DNA of 64,000 nucleotides from an uncultured Photobacterium sp. (GTDB lineage Bacteria > Pseudomonadota > Gammaproteobacteria > Enterobacterales > Vibrionaceae), in the NCBI RefSeq assembly GCF_947502415.1, contig NZ_CANMZV010000020.1:24811-88810 (forward strand), written 5' to 3'. The notes beneath the pieces are model-generated. The model searched no databases, was not told where the DNA came from, and worked only from the letters and a program-made list of their open reading frames with translations. The translations under genes and the position numbers were made by a program. Numbering within the stretch: position 1 is the first letter of the stretch; each line of letters begins with the position of its first letter. This document shows positions 30,613-39,082 of the stretch, in pieces.

Positions 30613-31989
30613 ATGATTACTCATATCAGCCCTGTCGGCGCAATGGATCTACTTTCTCAGCTGGAAGTAGACCGCTTAAAAGCAACGGCATCCAGTGACT
30701 TATACCGCCTGTACCGCAACTGCTCACTAGCGGTACTAAACTCCGGCAGCCATACCGACAACTCGAAAGAGCTACTGGAAAAACACAAGAGTTTTGATGT
30801 TAACGTGATGCGCAGAGAGCGCGGGATCAAACTCGAACTAACGAACCCGCCAGAAGAAGCCTTCGTCGACGGTAGGATCATCCGAGGTATCCAGGAACAT
30901 ATGTTTTCGGTACTCCGCGATATTGTCTACGTCAACATGCATGTCGAGCAGCGTAAAGATATCAACCTGACCAGCGCGCCGCACATCACCAACTTCATAT
31001 TCAGTATCCTGCGCAACGCCAAGACAGTTCGCTCGGGCGTAGATCCCAACATTGTCGTCTGCTGGGGCGGCCATTCCATTAACCCTATCGAGTACCAGTA
31101 CACCCGCGAAGTCGGCCACGAACTGGGGCTGCGGGAATTGAATATCTGTACCGGTTGCGGGCCGGGGGCGATGGAGGGGCCAATGAAAGGAGCTGCCATC
31201 GGGCATGCCAAACAACGCTTCATGCACAGCCGATTTATCGGCCTGACCGAGCCGTCAATCATTGCCGCCGAACCACCCAACCCGATCGTCAACGAACTGG
31301 TGATCATGCCGGACATCGAAAAACGCCTCGAAGCTTTCGTCCGCGTAGGCCATGGTATTATTCTCTTCCCTGGCGGCGCCGGTACCGCTGAAGAGCTGCT
31401 CTATATCCTTGGTATCCTGATGCACCCGGAAAATGAAAGCCAGCCGTTTCCTCTGGTCCTGACCGGTCCAAAAGAAAGCGAACCATACTTCCGCACGCTT
31501 GACTGCTTTATCAAAGACACACTCGGTGACGCAGCAGCCAAACACTACGAGATCATCATCGACGATCCCGCTAAAGTTGCCCGGGTCATGAAAGCTGCCA
31601 TGCCATTGATCAAAGAACAGCGGCTAGCAACCGGTGATGCCTACAGTTACAACTGGTCACTCAAGATCCCACCGGAATTCCAGCTGCCGTTCGAGCCAAC
31701 CCATGAGTCCATGGCCAGCCTCGACCTCCACATGAACCAGCGTCCCGAACACCTTGCCGCCAACCTGCGCCGAGCCTTCTCGGGTATTGTGGCCGGTAAT
31801 GTCAAAGAAGAAGGTATCAAGGAGATCGAGCGTAAAGGCCCGTTCCAGATCAATGGTGACATCAAGCTGATGAAACGAATGGACAAGCTACTACGTAAAT
31901 TTGTCGACCAGCAAAGAATGAAGCTGCCCGGCTCGGCCTATGAGCCATGCTATGAAATCATCACTACCCCCGACTACAACATAAAATAG
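30613..31989 (+). CDS. ppnN: Pyrimidine/purine nucleotide 5'-monophosphate nucleosidase PpnN (YgdH)
   Basis: PpnN cleaves nucleoside monophosphates to base and ribose-5-phosphate and is activated by ppGpp in E. coli. The 458-residue product (454 in E. coli) has the LOG/lysine-decarboxylase-like motif [17 protein letters not shown] (about residues 252-268) and the upstream [14 protein letters not shown]. The start at 30613 is chosen because GGGAGGT precedes it; an upstream ATG at 30595 has no Shine-Dalgarno. The 289 bp before it hold no other gene that I can see. xni follows. Confidence 0.95.
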   Translation: MITHISPVGAMDLLSQLEVDRLKATASSDLYRLYRNCSLAVLNSGSHTDNSKELLEKHKSFDVNVMRRERGIKLELTNPPEEAFVDGRIIRGIQEHMFSVLRDIVYVNMHVEQRKDINLTSAPHITNFIFSILRNAKTVRSGVDPNIVVCWGGHSINPIEYQYTREVGHELGLRELNICTGCGPGAMEGPMKGAAIGHAKQRFMHSRFIGLTEPSIIAAEPPNPIVNELVIMPDIEKRLEAFVRVGHGIILFPGGAGTAEELLYILGILMHPENESQPFPLVLTGPKESEPYFRTLDCFIKDTLGDAAAKHYEIIIDDPAKVARVMKAAMPLIKEQRLATGDAYSYNWSLKIPPEFQLPFEPTHESMASLDLHMNQRPEHLAANLRRAFSGIVAGNVKEEGIKEIERKGPFQINGDIKLMKRMDKLLRKFVDQQRMKLPGSAYEPCYEIITTPDYNIK

Positions 31990-32091
31990 CGGCAAGGACA
32001 GATTTCCTTTTGCAAAGGTTACACTCTGACGCCGCAATGCGTACAATAAAGGGCCTGTATCGGCCCTTTATTGATCTGCTAAGCCACCACT

Positions 32092-32865
32092 ATGTCTATT
32101 CATCTTGTTGTTATTGATGCCCTAAACCTCATCCGCCGTGTCCATGCTGCCCAACCGGGCGAGCCCGATATCAACAATACCGCACGAGTATGCTGCCAGG
32201 CACTGGGAAAAATAATCAGTAGCAGCAATCCGACTCATATCGTGGCTGTTTTTGATCACCATAGTGAAGACCGGGGCTGGCGGGCCGAGCTCCTGCCCAA
32301 CTACAAGGAAGGGCGCAAGCCGATGCCGCAGGAACTGATTGACGGTATGGATGCAATCCAGGATACCTTCATGGAAATGGGAATCGATTCCCTGCTCTCT
32401 GACGGCGACGAAGCCGATGATTTAGTCGCAACACTGGCACTGAAACTCGCTGACCGCGGCCAACAGGTCACGATCGTATCGACCGACAAAGGCTACTGCC
32501 AGTTACTTCGCCCGACACTACGGATCCGAGACTATTTCCAACAACGCTGGCTCGACAGCCCGTTTATCGAAAAAGAATTTGGCGTAAAACCTGAACAATT
32601 GCCGGACTACTGGGGATTAGCGGGCGTCAGCTCCAGCAAAATCCCGGGTATTGCCGGGATAGGTCCCAAGGCAGCCGTCGAACTACTGACCCTTTACCCA
32701 ACCCTGGAAGCAATTCTGGCTGCCGACGATCTGGCTCCAAAATGGCAAAAGAAAATTGACGGTAACCATGAAGCAGCGATTGCCAGCAAACGGGTTTCCC
32801 AGCTAAAGACAGATCTTCAACTTGGTTTTAACCTGCAAGATATCCGCTATCACACCGCCACCTGA
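32092..32865 (+). CDS. xni: Flap endonuclease Xni (ExoIX)
   Basis: Xni is a structure-specific 5' flap endonuclease, paralogous to the 5'-nuclease domain of Pol I. The 257-residue product (251 in E. coli) starts MSIHLVVIDALNLIRRVH. It shows the metal-site motif DGDEADDLVATLA (about 103-115) and STDKGYCQL, then an H3TH region IPGIAGIGPKAAVELLTLYP. It follows ppnN by 102 bp on the same strand; both genes are neighbours in E. coli, too. Confidence 0.95.
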   Translation: MSIHLVVIDALNLIRRVHAAQPGEPDINNTARVCCQALGKIISSSNPTHIVAVFDHHSEDRGWRAELLPNYKEGRKPMPQELIDGMDAIQDTFMEMGIDSLLSDGDEADDLVATLALKLADRGQQVTIVSTDKGYCQLLRPTLRIRDYFQQRWLDSPFIEKEFGVKPEQLPDYWGLAGVSSSKIPGIAGIGPKAAVELLTLYPTLEAILAADDLAPKWQKKIDGNHEAAIASKRVSQLKTDLQLGFNLQDIRYHTAT

Positions 32866-32934
32866 CCATTTAGGCTAGGCAATAGTGAATTGGCTGAGTA
32901 TGATATTGAGAATTAATACCAAGTTGAGGCTGTG

Positions 32935-33351
32935 ATGGGTAAATCAGTGAAGGCTCTACTCAAAGTGCCTAAAAAGGTAAGAAAAAAATCAACTAAGGCT
33001 CTAAAAGCACTTCAGCAACAAGCGCAACCAATTCATACCTCTCAGGCAGCAACATTTCGATCGACTAACAATGAACTGGCAGCCATTGCCAGGCAAGCCG
33101 GTAACGATGCCCTGGAAGAACTGGCGGCCCCCTTACAGCCGGTATTATCTTGGTTCCACACCGGTGGAAGCGAACAAACTAGCCGTTCGCTTCTATCAGC
33201 AACAGGCTTCTCCCCCGCAGGCAGTCTCACTCAAACAGGAAAGAAAACAGCATCTAGCCTGCTTCGCTTGCCACTGAAGTCTCCGCCATGCAAACGCTGT
33301 CCGGCACTGACAGGTAATATCTGCAAGTGTGCAGCCAAACGACTGGGTTAA
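32935..33351 (+). CDS. Uncharacterised basic protein with Cys-rich tail
   Basis: A protein of 138 residues that I do not recognise. The N-terminus (residues 1-30) is very basic (VKALLKVPKKVRKKSTKALKAL), the middle is low-complexity, and the tail has four Cys in CKRCPALTGNICKCAAK (C-x2-C-x8-C-x-C), a possible metal site. Start is ATG at 32935, or GTG one codon upstream, 5-8 bases after TTGAGG. An alternative frame in the middle (33071-33277) also ends in a CxxC sequence, so a frameshift or a different true frame cannot be excluded. It borders the metal-ATPase cluster. Confidence 0.55.
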   Translation: MGKSVKALLKVPKKVRKKSTKALKALQQQAQPIHTSQAATFRSTNNELAAIARQAGNDALEELAAPLQPVLSWFHTGGSEQTSRSLLSATGFSPAGSLTQTGKKTASSLLRLPLKSPPCKRCPALTGNICKCAAKRLG

Positions 33352-33389
33352 TATGACTGGTTTAAGAAGAATTTACGGAAGAAAAAACG

Positions 33390-33752
33390 TTATACAGCGC
33401 TATTGACCACCATTATTGCCATCGGCCCCAATGTCTTACGAAGGACCATCATTGCCATCCCGCGACATAAGGAGCGAGTCCCCACACGTACGGCATTTTC
33501 AACCAACTCTTTTCGCTGAGCCGAACGCAACCAACCATGGCTTTCCACCGTTTCCATCAATACATCTGCATCAACAACCTGACTGTCAAATACCAATGCT
33601 ACCGAGCCGGCATACTTTTTGTGTCTGACAGATACGATACCTTCAATTTGCTGAAGTTTCTCAACGAGGTGTTTAACCTCTTTAGGGTTATCGCGGATAA
33701 AGTCAGAGCGGATACGGAGGCGATTCGCAGTACGATGGATATAAGGCTGCAT
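33390..33752 (-). CDS. Small HMA2-type metal-associated protein (divergent)
   Basis: A 120-residue protein with an HMA-like ferredoxin fold (about 1-80). It shows the HMA2-type opening HRTANRLRIRSDFI (residues 6-19), LQQIEGIVSVRHKKYAGSVALVFD and a second helix. It lacks the CxxC of classical heavy-metal domains. A C-terminal hydrophobic stretch (GMAMMVLRKTLGPMAIMVVNSAV) is probably a membrane anchor. It faces the rest of the cluster across a 150-bp region holding an FNR-type box. Function inferred from the ATPase neighbours: metal handling or docking. Confidence 0.75.
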   Translation of the reverse strand: MQPYIHRTANRLRIRSDFIRDNPKEVKHLVEKLQQIEGIVSVRHKKYAGSVALVFDSQVVDADVLMETVESHGWLRSAQRKELVENAVRVGTRSLCRGMAMMVLRKTLGPMAIMVVNSAV

Positions 33753-33822
33753 ACAACACCTGGCAATGAGAATTATTTTAATTAAGATTACTTTTTTTGA
33801 CTCTAATTCGCAAAGCTTTTCA

Positions 33823-33836
33823 TTGATCTATATCAA
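33823..33836. promoter_or_regulatory. FNR-type box in the divergent promoter of the metal cluster
   Basis: TTGATCTATATCAA matches the FNR consensus TTGAT-N4-ATCAA at every fixed position. Its centre is 73 bp before the ATG of the plus-strand HMA2 gene and 77 bp before the minus-strand one. A CAGAAT hexamer at 33859-33864 is at class II spacing and a CATAAT hexamer at 33879-33884 is at class I (-61.5) spacing. Induction under low oxygen is inferred from this. Confidence 0.8.
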
Positions 33837-33902
33837 AATTTACAAAAGTAGCAAATGCCAGAATCCGGCAACCATAATCATAATGAATAAAAACTGTCCT
33901 CA

Positions 33903-34226
33903 ATGGAAAAAGAGCTCTATCCAACCCTATTAGAACTGCGTCAATACCTGACTGTTGTTCACCATATCCCCGGGCGTATCCGACTGAAATTCAATATCAG
34001 CATAATGCAACAACTTGCCAGCTTTGACATGAGTACAGCCAAAAGTGCTATCAGCAACTTTCCGGCACTCAAAAACTACCGCTTAAACCTGGCAACAAGC
34101 AGTGTCGTTATCGAATATGATCACGGGCTGATTAACCCGAACCTCATTGATACCTTATTTGCGGAAGACGAACCGGCTTTCCAGGCCGCCGTTTCCGAGC
34201 TGCATAACCTCGCAGTAACCCTCTAA
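33903..34226 (+). CDS. Small HMA2-domain protein
   Basis: A 107-residue soluble protein with one HMA2-type ferredoxin-fold domain. The motif VHHIPGRIRLKF (residues 19-30) is nearly the same as HHIPGRVRFRL at the N-terminus of the ATPase in this cluster. There is no CxxC; the paired His and the GR are the only conserved candidate ligands. It is the first gene of a five-gene plus-strand unit; the His-rich gene starts 19 bp downstream. No strong Shine-Dalgarno is seen. A role as a soluble partner of the ATPase is inference. Confidence 0.8.
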   Translation: MEKELYPTLLELRQYLTVVHHIPGRIRLKFNISIMQQLASFDMSTAKSAISNFPALKNYRLNLATSSVVIEYDHGLINPNLIDTLFAEDEPAFQAAVSELHNLAVTL

Positions 34227-34244
34227 CCAAAACGAGAATAAATT

Positions 34245-34901
34245 ATGTCTGATCAAAACCAGCCTCAAGACCCTTGGCAAGGTATGCCATACCCACCACA
34301 AGGCCACCCGGCATGGCCTCATCATCCGTCTCAAATGCAGGGTTACCCTTACCCGCCGCACCCTCATCATGCGATGCCACCACACGGCTACCACCCACAT
34401 GCGGGTTACCACCATGCGCCGCATGGCTACCCACCGATGCCACCGCATCACTACTATGGTATGCCGCCACACCACCCGGAACATCACGAATCTCACCCAG
34501 AAAATGATGCGCTATTCCAGCAGGCACAAGGCATGCTTGAGGGCATGATGGGTGAGCAGGCTGGCATTTTCAAAGACCTAATGCACAAAATGGGTGTCGA
34601 TGATAAAGAGTTCTGGAAAGGAGCCATGATCGGCGCGGCCGCAGCACTGGTTCTGAGCAATGAAAACGTCCGCAATAATCTGCTACAGATGCTTACCGGT
34701 GCAGGTGACATGCTGAAAGCCGGCGGCAGTAAAGTTAAAGAGACAACAATGAATACTGCTCAGAATGTCTCTGACAACCTGAATATGGGGAATGAAATTT
34801 TCCGCGATACACTCAATGCAAGCAAACAGGGTTTCCAGGATTCAGTAGCCCGCCACCGCGATCAGCAAGAGCCTGCGCAACCAGAGCCAGATCATGAGTA
34901 A
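34245..34901 (+). CDS. His/Pro/Tyr-rich membrane protein of the metal cluster
   Basis: A 218-residue protein. Residues 19-85 contain about 19 His among Pro, Gly, Tyr and Met, a likely metal-binding tail. A helical part (about 86-120) follows, then a short glycine/alanine-rich membrane segment (KGAMIGAAAALVLSNENVRNNL, about 125-146) and an amphipathic C-terminus. The membrane motif recurs in the small protein at 35189. It resembles the small YtxH- or PacL-like proteins that partner some P-type ATPases, which is an analogy and not proof. Its stop overlaps the next gene by 8 bp. Confidence 0.8.
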   Translation: MSDQNQPQDPWQGMPYPPQGHPAWPHHPSQMQGYPYPPHPHHAMPPHGYHPHAGYHHAPHGYPPMPPHHYYGMPPHHPEHHESHPENDALFQQAQGMLEGMMGEQAGIFKDLMHKMGVDDKEFWKGAMIGAAAALVLSNENVRNNLLQMLTGAGDMLKAGGSKVKETTMNTAQNVSDNLNMGNEIFRDTLNASKQGFQDSVARHRDQQEPAQPEPDHE

Positions 34902-35202
34902 CAGCACCGACCAATTAAGCCCAGCCAGCCGAGCAATGCTGGTTAGCGCTTTACTCGGTGGCAGTGCATCTGGAATGCGTCAATGGCAAGCCTACCAACA
35001 AGGTGAGGTCGAAATTGACCAGGCCGTACAACAAGTCTTGCGTGATGCGGGAAAAACCGCTTTAGCCGGTGGCGCAGCAACGGCTATCGCCGGCCAACTC
35101 GCAGGGCGCCCTGTACTTTCCATGCTCACAATCCTAAGTGCCGGAGCCGCTGGCCTCTACCTGCTTGATGAATTAAAAGGAAAACCCAATGAAGAAAACT
35201 AA
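34894..35202 (+). CDS. Small glycine-rich membrane protein
   Basis: A 102-residue protein I do not recognise by name. Two hydrophobic Gly/Ala-rich segments (AMLVSALLGGSASG, about 13-26; TALAGGAATAIAGQLAGRPVLSMLTILSAGAAGLYLL, about 54-90) flank an acidic helix (EVEIDQAVQQVLRDAGK). The pattern is like glycine-zipper membrane proteins. It overlaps the genes on both sides (8 bp and 14 bp), so its translation is coupled to theirs. A structural role in a membrane complex is inferred. Confidence 0.75.
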   Translation: MSNSTDQLSPASRAMLVSALLGGSASGMRQWQAYQQGEVEIDQAVQQVLRDAGKTALAGGAATAIAGQLAGRPVLSMLTILSAGAAGLYLLDELKGKPNEEN

Positions 35203-35470
35203 TCACTCTCCGTATTACTACGGCATGCCAACCCCGCCACCGGCGAACTACCGTCAGCAAAACAACCGTAGCCACCTGATCACCGGCATGGTTGCCGGCG
35301 CCGCTGTTGCCTACCTGCTCAGCAACAAGAAAGTACAGTCAAGCCTGGCAGCTACCGGCACAAAAGCCTGGTCAGCAGTTCGTGGTGAGGTCGAAGAGTT
35401 AAAAGAACGCCTTGAAGACACTCAGGCCGAGCTGGAGTACTACCGCAACCTCCACAAAGAGCAAAACTGA
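35189..35470 (+). CDS. Small YtxH-like membrane protein with coiled coil
   Basis: A 93-residue protein. A Tyr/Pro-rich N-terminus (HSPYYYGMPTPPPANY, residues 6-21) precedes a membrane segment GMVAGAAVAYLLSNKKVQSSL (about 33-53) that matches the His-rich protein. The C-terminal helix (about 62-90) is a charged coiled coil (VEELKERLEDTQAELEYYRNL). YtxH-like small proteins have this plan. It overlaps the previous gene by 14 bp and ends 2 bp before the ATPase. Confidence 0.78.
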   Translation: MKKTNHSPYYYGMPTPPPANYRQQNNRSHLITGMVAGAAVAYLLSNKKVQSSLAATGTKAWSAVRGEVEELKERLEDTQAELEYYRNLHKEQN

Positions 35471-35472
35471 TT

Positions 35473-37527
35473 GTGATTAAGCTGATCCATCACATACCAG
35501 GCCGAGTACGATTTCGCTTGCCTCAGATTGCCAACCACCCGGATACCACCCCATGGCTCAAGCAGGGCCTGATGGGGATCCAGGGGGTGCAGCAAATCCG
35601 TGTCAACGAAGCGGCCTGCAGCATCACCATTCATTATGATAACCAGCTACTGACACCACTGCGACTGGAAGAACGTCTGGCTCTGCTTGAATGGAACGAA
35701 TCGCAGCCTGGTGAACACGAACATGAATTTACCCGAGGTGAAGTGGCCCTCAATGTCGTGGGAACTCTCGCGGCTAGCCTATTACCGGGGCGCTGGGGCA
35801 GCCTGCCAACCTTACCGCTGATCGCTCCGACTATCCAGGAAGGTGTTGAAAGCATCAGCGAAGGCAAGCTAAAAGTCGAAGCACTGGATGCAATAGCCAT
35901 CGGCCTGGCTGCCTCACGAGGGGATTACCGTACTGCCATGCTCACCCAATCGCTGCTGACTCTGGGCGAATACATGGAGCAAGAAACCAGCCGTAACAGC
36001 GACCGGGTTCTGGCCGATCTGATGGCTCCGAATACCAGCCAGGTATGGGTCAGACGCGGCGATGAAACAATCCAGATCAACTCGGATAAAATCCAGGAAC
36101 AGGAAGTGATCTTGCTCGGCCCGGGCGATCCAGTTCCGGCCGATGGAAAAATCCTTGATGGTACAGCACTGGTAAACCAGTCGTCCCTTACCGGCGAAAG
36201 CGTACCGGTTCGTCGCGAACCCGATGCATACCTGTATTCTGGCTCAGTGATCCAGGATGGCAATATCACCATGCAGGCTGAAAAAGTCGGTTCAGAAGCA
36301 ACCACAGCGCGCATTGCGCACTTTATTGCCGAATCACTCAGCCAGCAAAGTGAGACCCAGCAAGTCACCCAGCAAATGGCTGACCGACGCGTAAAGATCA
36401 CCCTTGGTGTCGGTGCGGCAGTATTTGCCATGACACGGGATATCAACCGTCTGGCTTCAGTCTTTCTGGTTGATTATTCCTGTGCGCTGAAACTCAGCAC
36501 CCCGGTAACCTTCAAGTCAATCATGTACCGAGCGGCTCAGCAGGGGATCTTGCTAAAAGGCGGCCGGGCTATTGAGCAGCTGGCAGATATCGATACCTGC
36601 GTATTCGATAAAACAGGTACCCTGACCTATGGCGATATGGAAGTAACGGATGTGGTCTGCTTCAATGAACAGGACTGTACCCGCGAGCTACTGGCGATTG
36701 CAGCTTCAGTCGAAGAACATTGTCAGCACCCGCTATCGCAAGCCATCGTGAATGCGGCCAAGCACCATGACCTGCCGCATATCGAACACGGTGAAGTCGA
36801 ATACGTTATCGCCCATGGCCTGCGTAGTACCCTAAACGGCATGCCACTGGTTATCGGCAGCCGCCACTTCCTGGAAGCCCACGAGCAAGTAGACTTCAGT
36901 GACGCAGAATCCCAGATCGCCGAACTGGAACAACAAGGCCGTCACCTGCTTTACGTATCCAGCAATCATCAGTTAGTGGGAATCATCGGCCTCCGCGATC
37001 ATTTACGTCCGGAAGTTGCTGAAATCCTGACGCAACTCCGCCAGTCTGGAATCAAACAGCTCGTCTTGCTAACCGGCGATAAAGCCAGCAAGGCTAACGA
37101 AATTGGCAAACGCTTTGGCTTTGACCGGATCTATGCCGAAGCCACGCCAGAGAGCAAATCTTCAGTAGTGGAAGACTTACAGCAAGCTGGCCACCGTGTC
37201 ATGTTTATCGGTGACGGCGTGAACGACGCTCCGGCGCTGGTTCAGGCTGATGTCGGTATGGCGATGGCACAAGGTACAGAGCTTGCCCAGCAAACCGCAG
37301 ATACTGTTCTGCTGAACAGTACATTACACGGCGTTGCTGAAGCTCGATGGCTGGCTCTGGAAGCAATGAAGCTGGTGAAAAGTAATATTCGCCTAGCTGA
37401 AACGGTCAACAGTGGCATTATGCTGGCAGCAGCGCTTGGCAAACTGTCTCCAGCAGCCAGTGCTCTGCTTCATAACGGTACGACTCTTGCGGTCTTACTA
37501 CGCTCTTTGGCTGCCCGAAAAGGCTAA
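35473..37527 (+). CDS. P1B-type metal-transporting ATPase with HMA2 domain and SCAL motif
   Basis: A 684-residue P-type ATPase starting at GTG. Order: HMA2 domain (1-80, HHIPGRVRF at 6-14), membrane segments (about 90-165), actuator domain with TGES (240-243), M3/M4 with S336-C337-A338-L339 instead of CPC, phosphorylation motif DKTGT (379-383), the P1B-specific HP pair (419-420), GDGVNDAP (580-587), then M5/M6 (about 640-680). The HP pair places it among transition-metal pumps. The metal cannot be told from the motifs; the SC motif is unusual and copper is not implied. M1-M4 are short or broken by charges. It overlaps nothing but is 2 bp from the preceding gene and ends the cluster. Confidence 0.9.
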   Translation: MIKLIHHIPGRVRFRLPQIANHPDTTPWLKQGLMGIQGVQQIRVNEAACSITIHYDNQLLTPLRLEERLALLEWNESQPGEHEHEFTRGEVALNVVGTLAASLLPGRWGSLPTLPLIAPTIQEGVESISEGKLKVEALDAIAIGLAASRGDYRTAMLTQSLLTLGEYMEQETSRNSDRVLADLMAPNTSQVWVRRGDETIQINSDKIQEQEVILLGPGDPVPADGKILDGTALVNQSSLTGESVPVRREPDAYLYSGSVIQDGNITMQAEKVGSEATTARIAHFIAESLSQQSETQQVTQQMADRRVKITLGVGAAVFAMTRDINRLASVFLVDYSCALKLSTPVTFKSIMYRAAQQGILLKGGRAIEQLADIDTCVFDKTGTLTYGDMEVTDVVCFNEQDCTRELLAIAASVEEHCQHPLSQAIVNAAKHHDLPHIEHGEVEYVIAHGLRSTLNGMPLVIGSRHFLEAHEQVDFSDAESQIAELEQQGRHLLYVSSNHQLVGIIGLRDHLRPEVAEILTQLRQSGIKQLVLLTGDKASKANEIGKRFGFDRIYAEATPESKSSVVEDLQQAGHRVMFIGDGVNDAPALVQADVGMAMAQGTELAQQTADTVLLNSTLHGVAEARWLALEAMKLVKSNIRLAETVNSGIMLAAALGKLSPAASALLHNGTTLAVLLRSLAARKG

Positions 37528-37549
37528 CATTGGCTAAGGTCCTATAAAC

Positions 37550-37578
37550 AAAAACGCCATCATCACGATGGCGTTTTT
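37550..37578. terminator. Bidirectional terminator after the metal ATPase
   Basis: AAAAACGCCAT-CATCACG-ATGGCGTTTTT is symmetrical, so it can end both the ATPase unit (plus) and rlmM (minus), which converge here. Confidence 0.85.
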
Positions 37579-37600
37579 CTATCAGCTCCGCAATAAGCAC

Positions 37601-38689
37601 TTAGTGTGGCATGCGGTTATCCAGGCGCTGGATATGTACCGTGATCTCTTCACGGTCATGGTACAGGTGTTTCGCCTGCAGCTTGAATTTCACACCGTTT
37701 TGGATCAAGTAGTGTTTCAGGTTTTCAATATCCTGCAGTACTTCATCGTAACGGCCTTTCATCGGCAGCTTAAGGTTAAAGATCGCCTCTTTCGCCCAAG
37801 CCTTGATCAGCCAGTCCCCCATCAGGTGGGCAACTCGCGCTGGCTTCTCAACCATGTCACAGACAATCCAGGTAACATTCTTACGCGGCGGTTCAAATTT
37901 AAAACCATCCACCTCGTGGTGTTTCACCTGACCGGTTTCCATCAGGCTGTCCGCCATCTGACCGTTATCGATCGCATGCACAAACATCGAACGCTTCACC
38001 AGCTGATATGTCCAGCCGCCAGGACAAGCTCCAAGGTCGACGCCCCACATACCGGCAGCCAAGCGCTCATCCCACTCTTCACGAGGGATAAAGACATGGA
38101 AAGCTTCTTCCAGCTTCAGAGTTGAACGACTCGGCGCATCTGACGGGAACTTCAGGCGAGGGATCCCCATGAAGAACTGCGAGTTGTTGAAGGTATAAGA
38201 ATATCCGACATAACAACAGCCCGGTGCGATAAAGCACAGATGAAGAACCGGCTTTTTCGGGTTGTCCTTGGCATACAGAACGCCTTCTTTGCGCATTACC
38301 TGGCGTAGTGGCACTGTAAACTTACGGCAGAACTTCAACAGCTCTTTTGCCTCGTTAGTATCCGGCGTTTCCACTCGCAGATCACCACAGCGAGGGAAAT
38401 CTGCCACCGCTTCCATAATTGGAGAAATACGATCGTCCTGAGGCAGATCCGTCAACAGGGTTGATACCGCAATCATCTGACGGGCAAAAATCAGCTCCGC
38501 AAATGGCTGCAACTGAATAAATTTATCGGCATCCCCCGGCTGGTAGAACTCAAACACCACATAACCGGTGTTGTTCTTCGCACGAGGAAAGCCATACAGC
38601 TCCAGCGTATTTGCTTTGTCTTGAACTTCACCGGCACACTCTTTCTCAAAGCCGGGACGGCAGTACAACAGAACTTGATTCACTTTCAA
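37601..38689 (-). CDS. rlmM: 23S rRNA (cytidine-2498-2'-O) methyltransferase RlmM
   Basis: RlmM methylates the 2'-OH of C2498 in 23S rRNA using SAM. The 362-residue product (366 in E. coli) has an N-terminal THUMP-like domain (about 1-150) and a Rossmann methyltransferase domain with [17 protein letters not shown] (about 221-237), AIDNGQM and the IVCDMVEKP acidic motif. The start at 38689 is 4 bp from the ygdD stop. The gcvA-ygdD-rlmM order is that of E. coli. Confidence 0.96.
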   Translation of the reverse strand: MKVNQVLLYCRPGFEKECAGEVQDKANTLELYGFPRAKNNTGYVVFEFYQPGDADKFIQLQPFAELIFARQMIAVSTLLTDLPQDDRISPIMEAVADFPRCGDLRVETPDTNEAKELLKFCRKFTVPLRQVMRKEGVLYAKDNPKKPVLHLCFIAPGCCYVGYSYTFNNSQFFMGIPRLKFPSDAPSRSTLKLEEAFHVFIPREEWDERLAAGMWGVDLGACPGGWTYQLVKRSMFVHAIDNGQMADSLMETGQVKHHEVDGFKFEPPRKNVTWIVCDMVEKPARVAHLMGDWLIKAWAKEAIFNLKLPMKGRYDEVLQDIENLKHYLIQNGVKFKLQAKHLYHDREEITVHIQRLDNRMPH

Positions 38690-38692
38690 CCC

Positions 38693-39082
38693 TTAAGCTG
38701 TTCGCCAGGCAGCCACTGCAAGCGCTACCCAGCCAATAATAAAACACACGCCCCCGATTGGAGTGATGGGGCCGAACCACTTAATGCCCGTCAACACCAA
38801 CAAATACAAGCTGCCGCTGAAGCACACAATCCCCGTTGCGAAAAACAGGGCTGCGTATAATACCGCTTTTGTCGGCATAATGCGTGCCCAAATTCCACAC
38901 CCAAGCATGGCAAGGCTATGCCAAGCCTGATACTGAACGCCGGTTTTAAATACATCCAGCAGTCCGGCAGATATTTGCGCCTTCAAGCCATGAGCAGCAA
39001 AAGCCCCCAGCGCAACAGTGAAAGCCCCGCTCATAGCCGCGAAAAACAAGATTTTTCCCGGCCATTGGTTGTTAATCGGCAT
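38693..39082 (-). CDS. ygdD: DUF423 membrane protein YgdD
   Basis: A 129-residue inner-membrane protein of the DUF423 family with four predicted helices and the conserved GAFAAHGLK near residue 26. Function unknown. The start MPINNQWPGKILFFAAMSGA at 39082 fits the family; it overlaps the end of the hydrolase gene by 11 bp. Part of the unit gcvA-hydrolase-ygdD-rlmM. Confidence 0.92.
   Translation of the reverse strand: MPINNQWPGKILFFAAMSGAFTVALGAFAAHGLKAQISAGLLDVFKTGVQYQAWHSLAMLGCGIWARIMPTKAVLYAALFFATGIVCFSGSLYLLVLTGIKWFGPITPIGGVCFIIGWVALAVAAWRTA

Noticed and set aside
33071..33277. Alternative frame in the Cys-tailed gene region
   Set aside because: Kept only as a warning in the gene entry; the longer frame has the better start and a coherent Cys-rich tail, but I cannot exclude the other.
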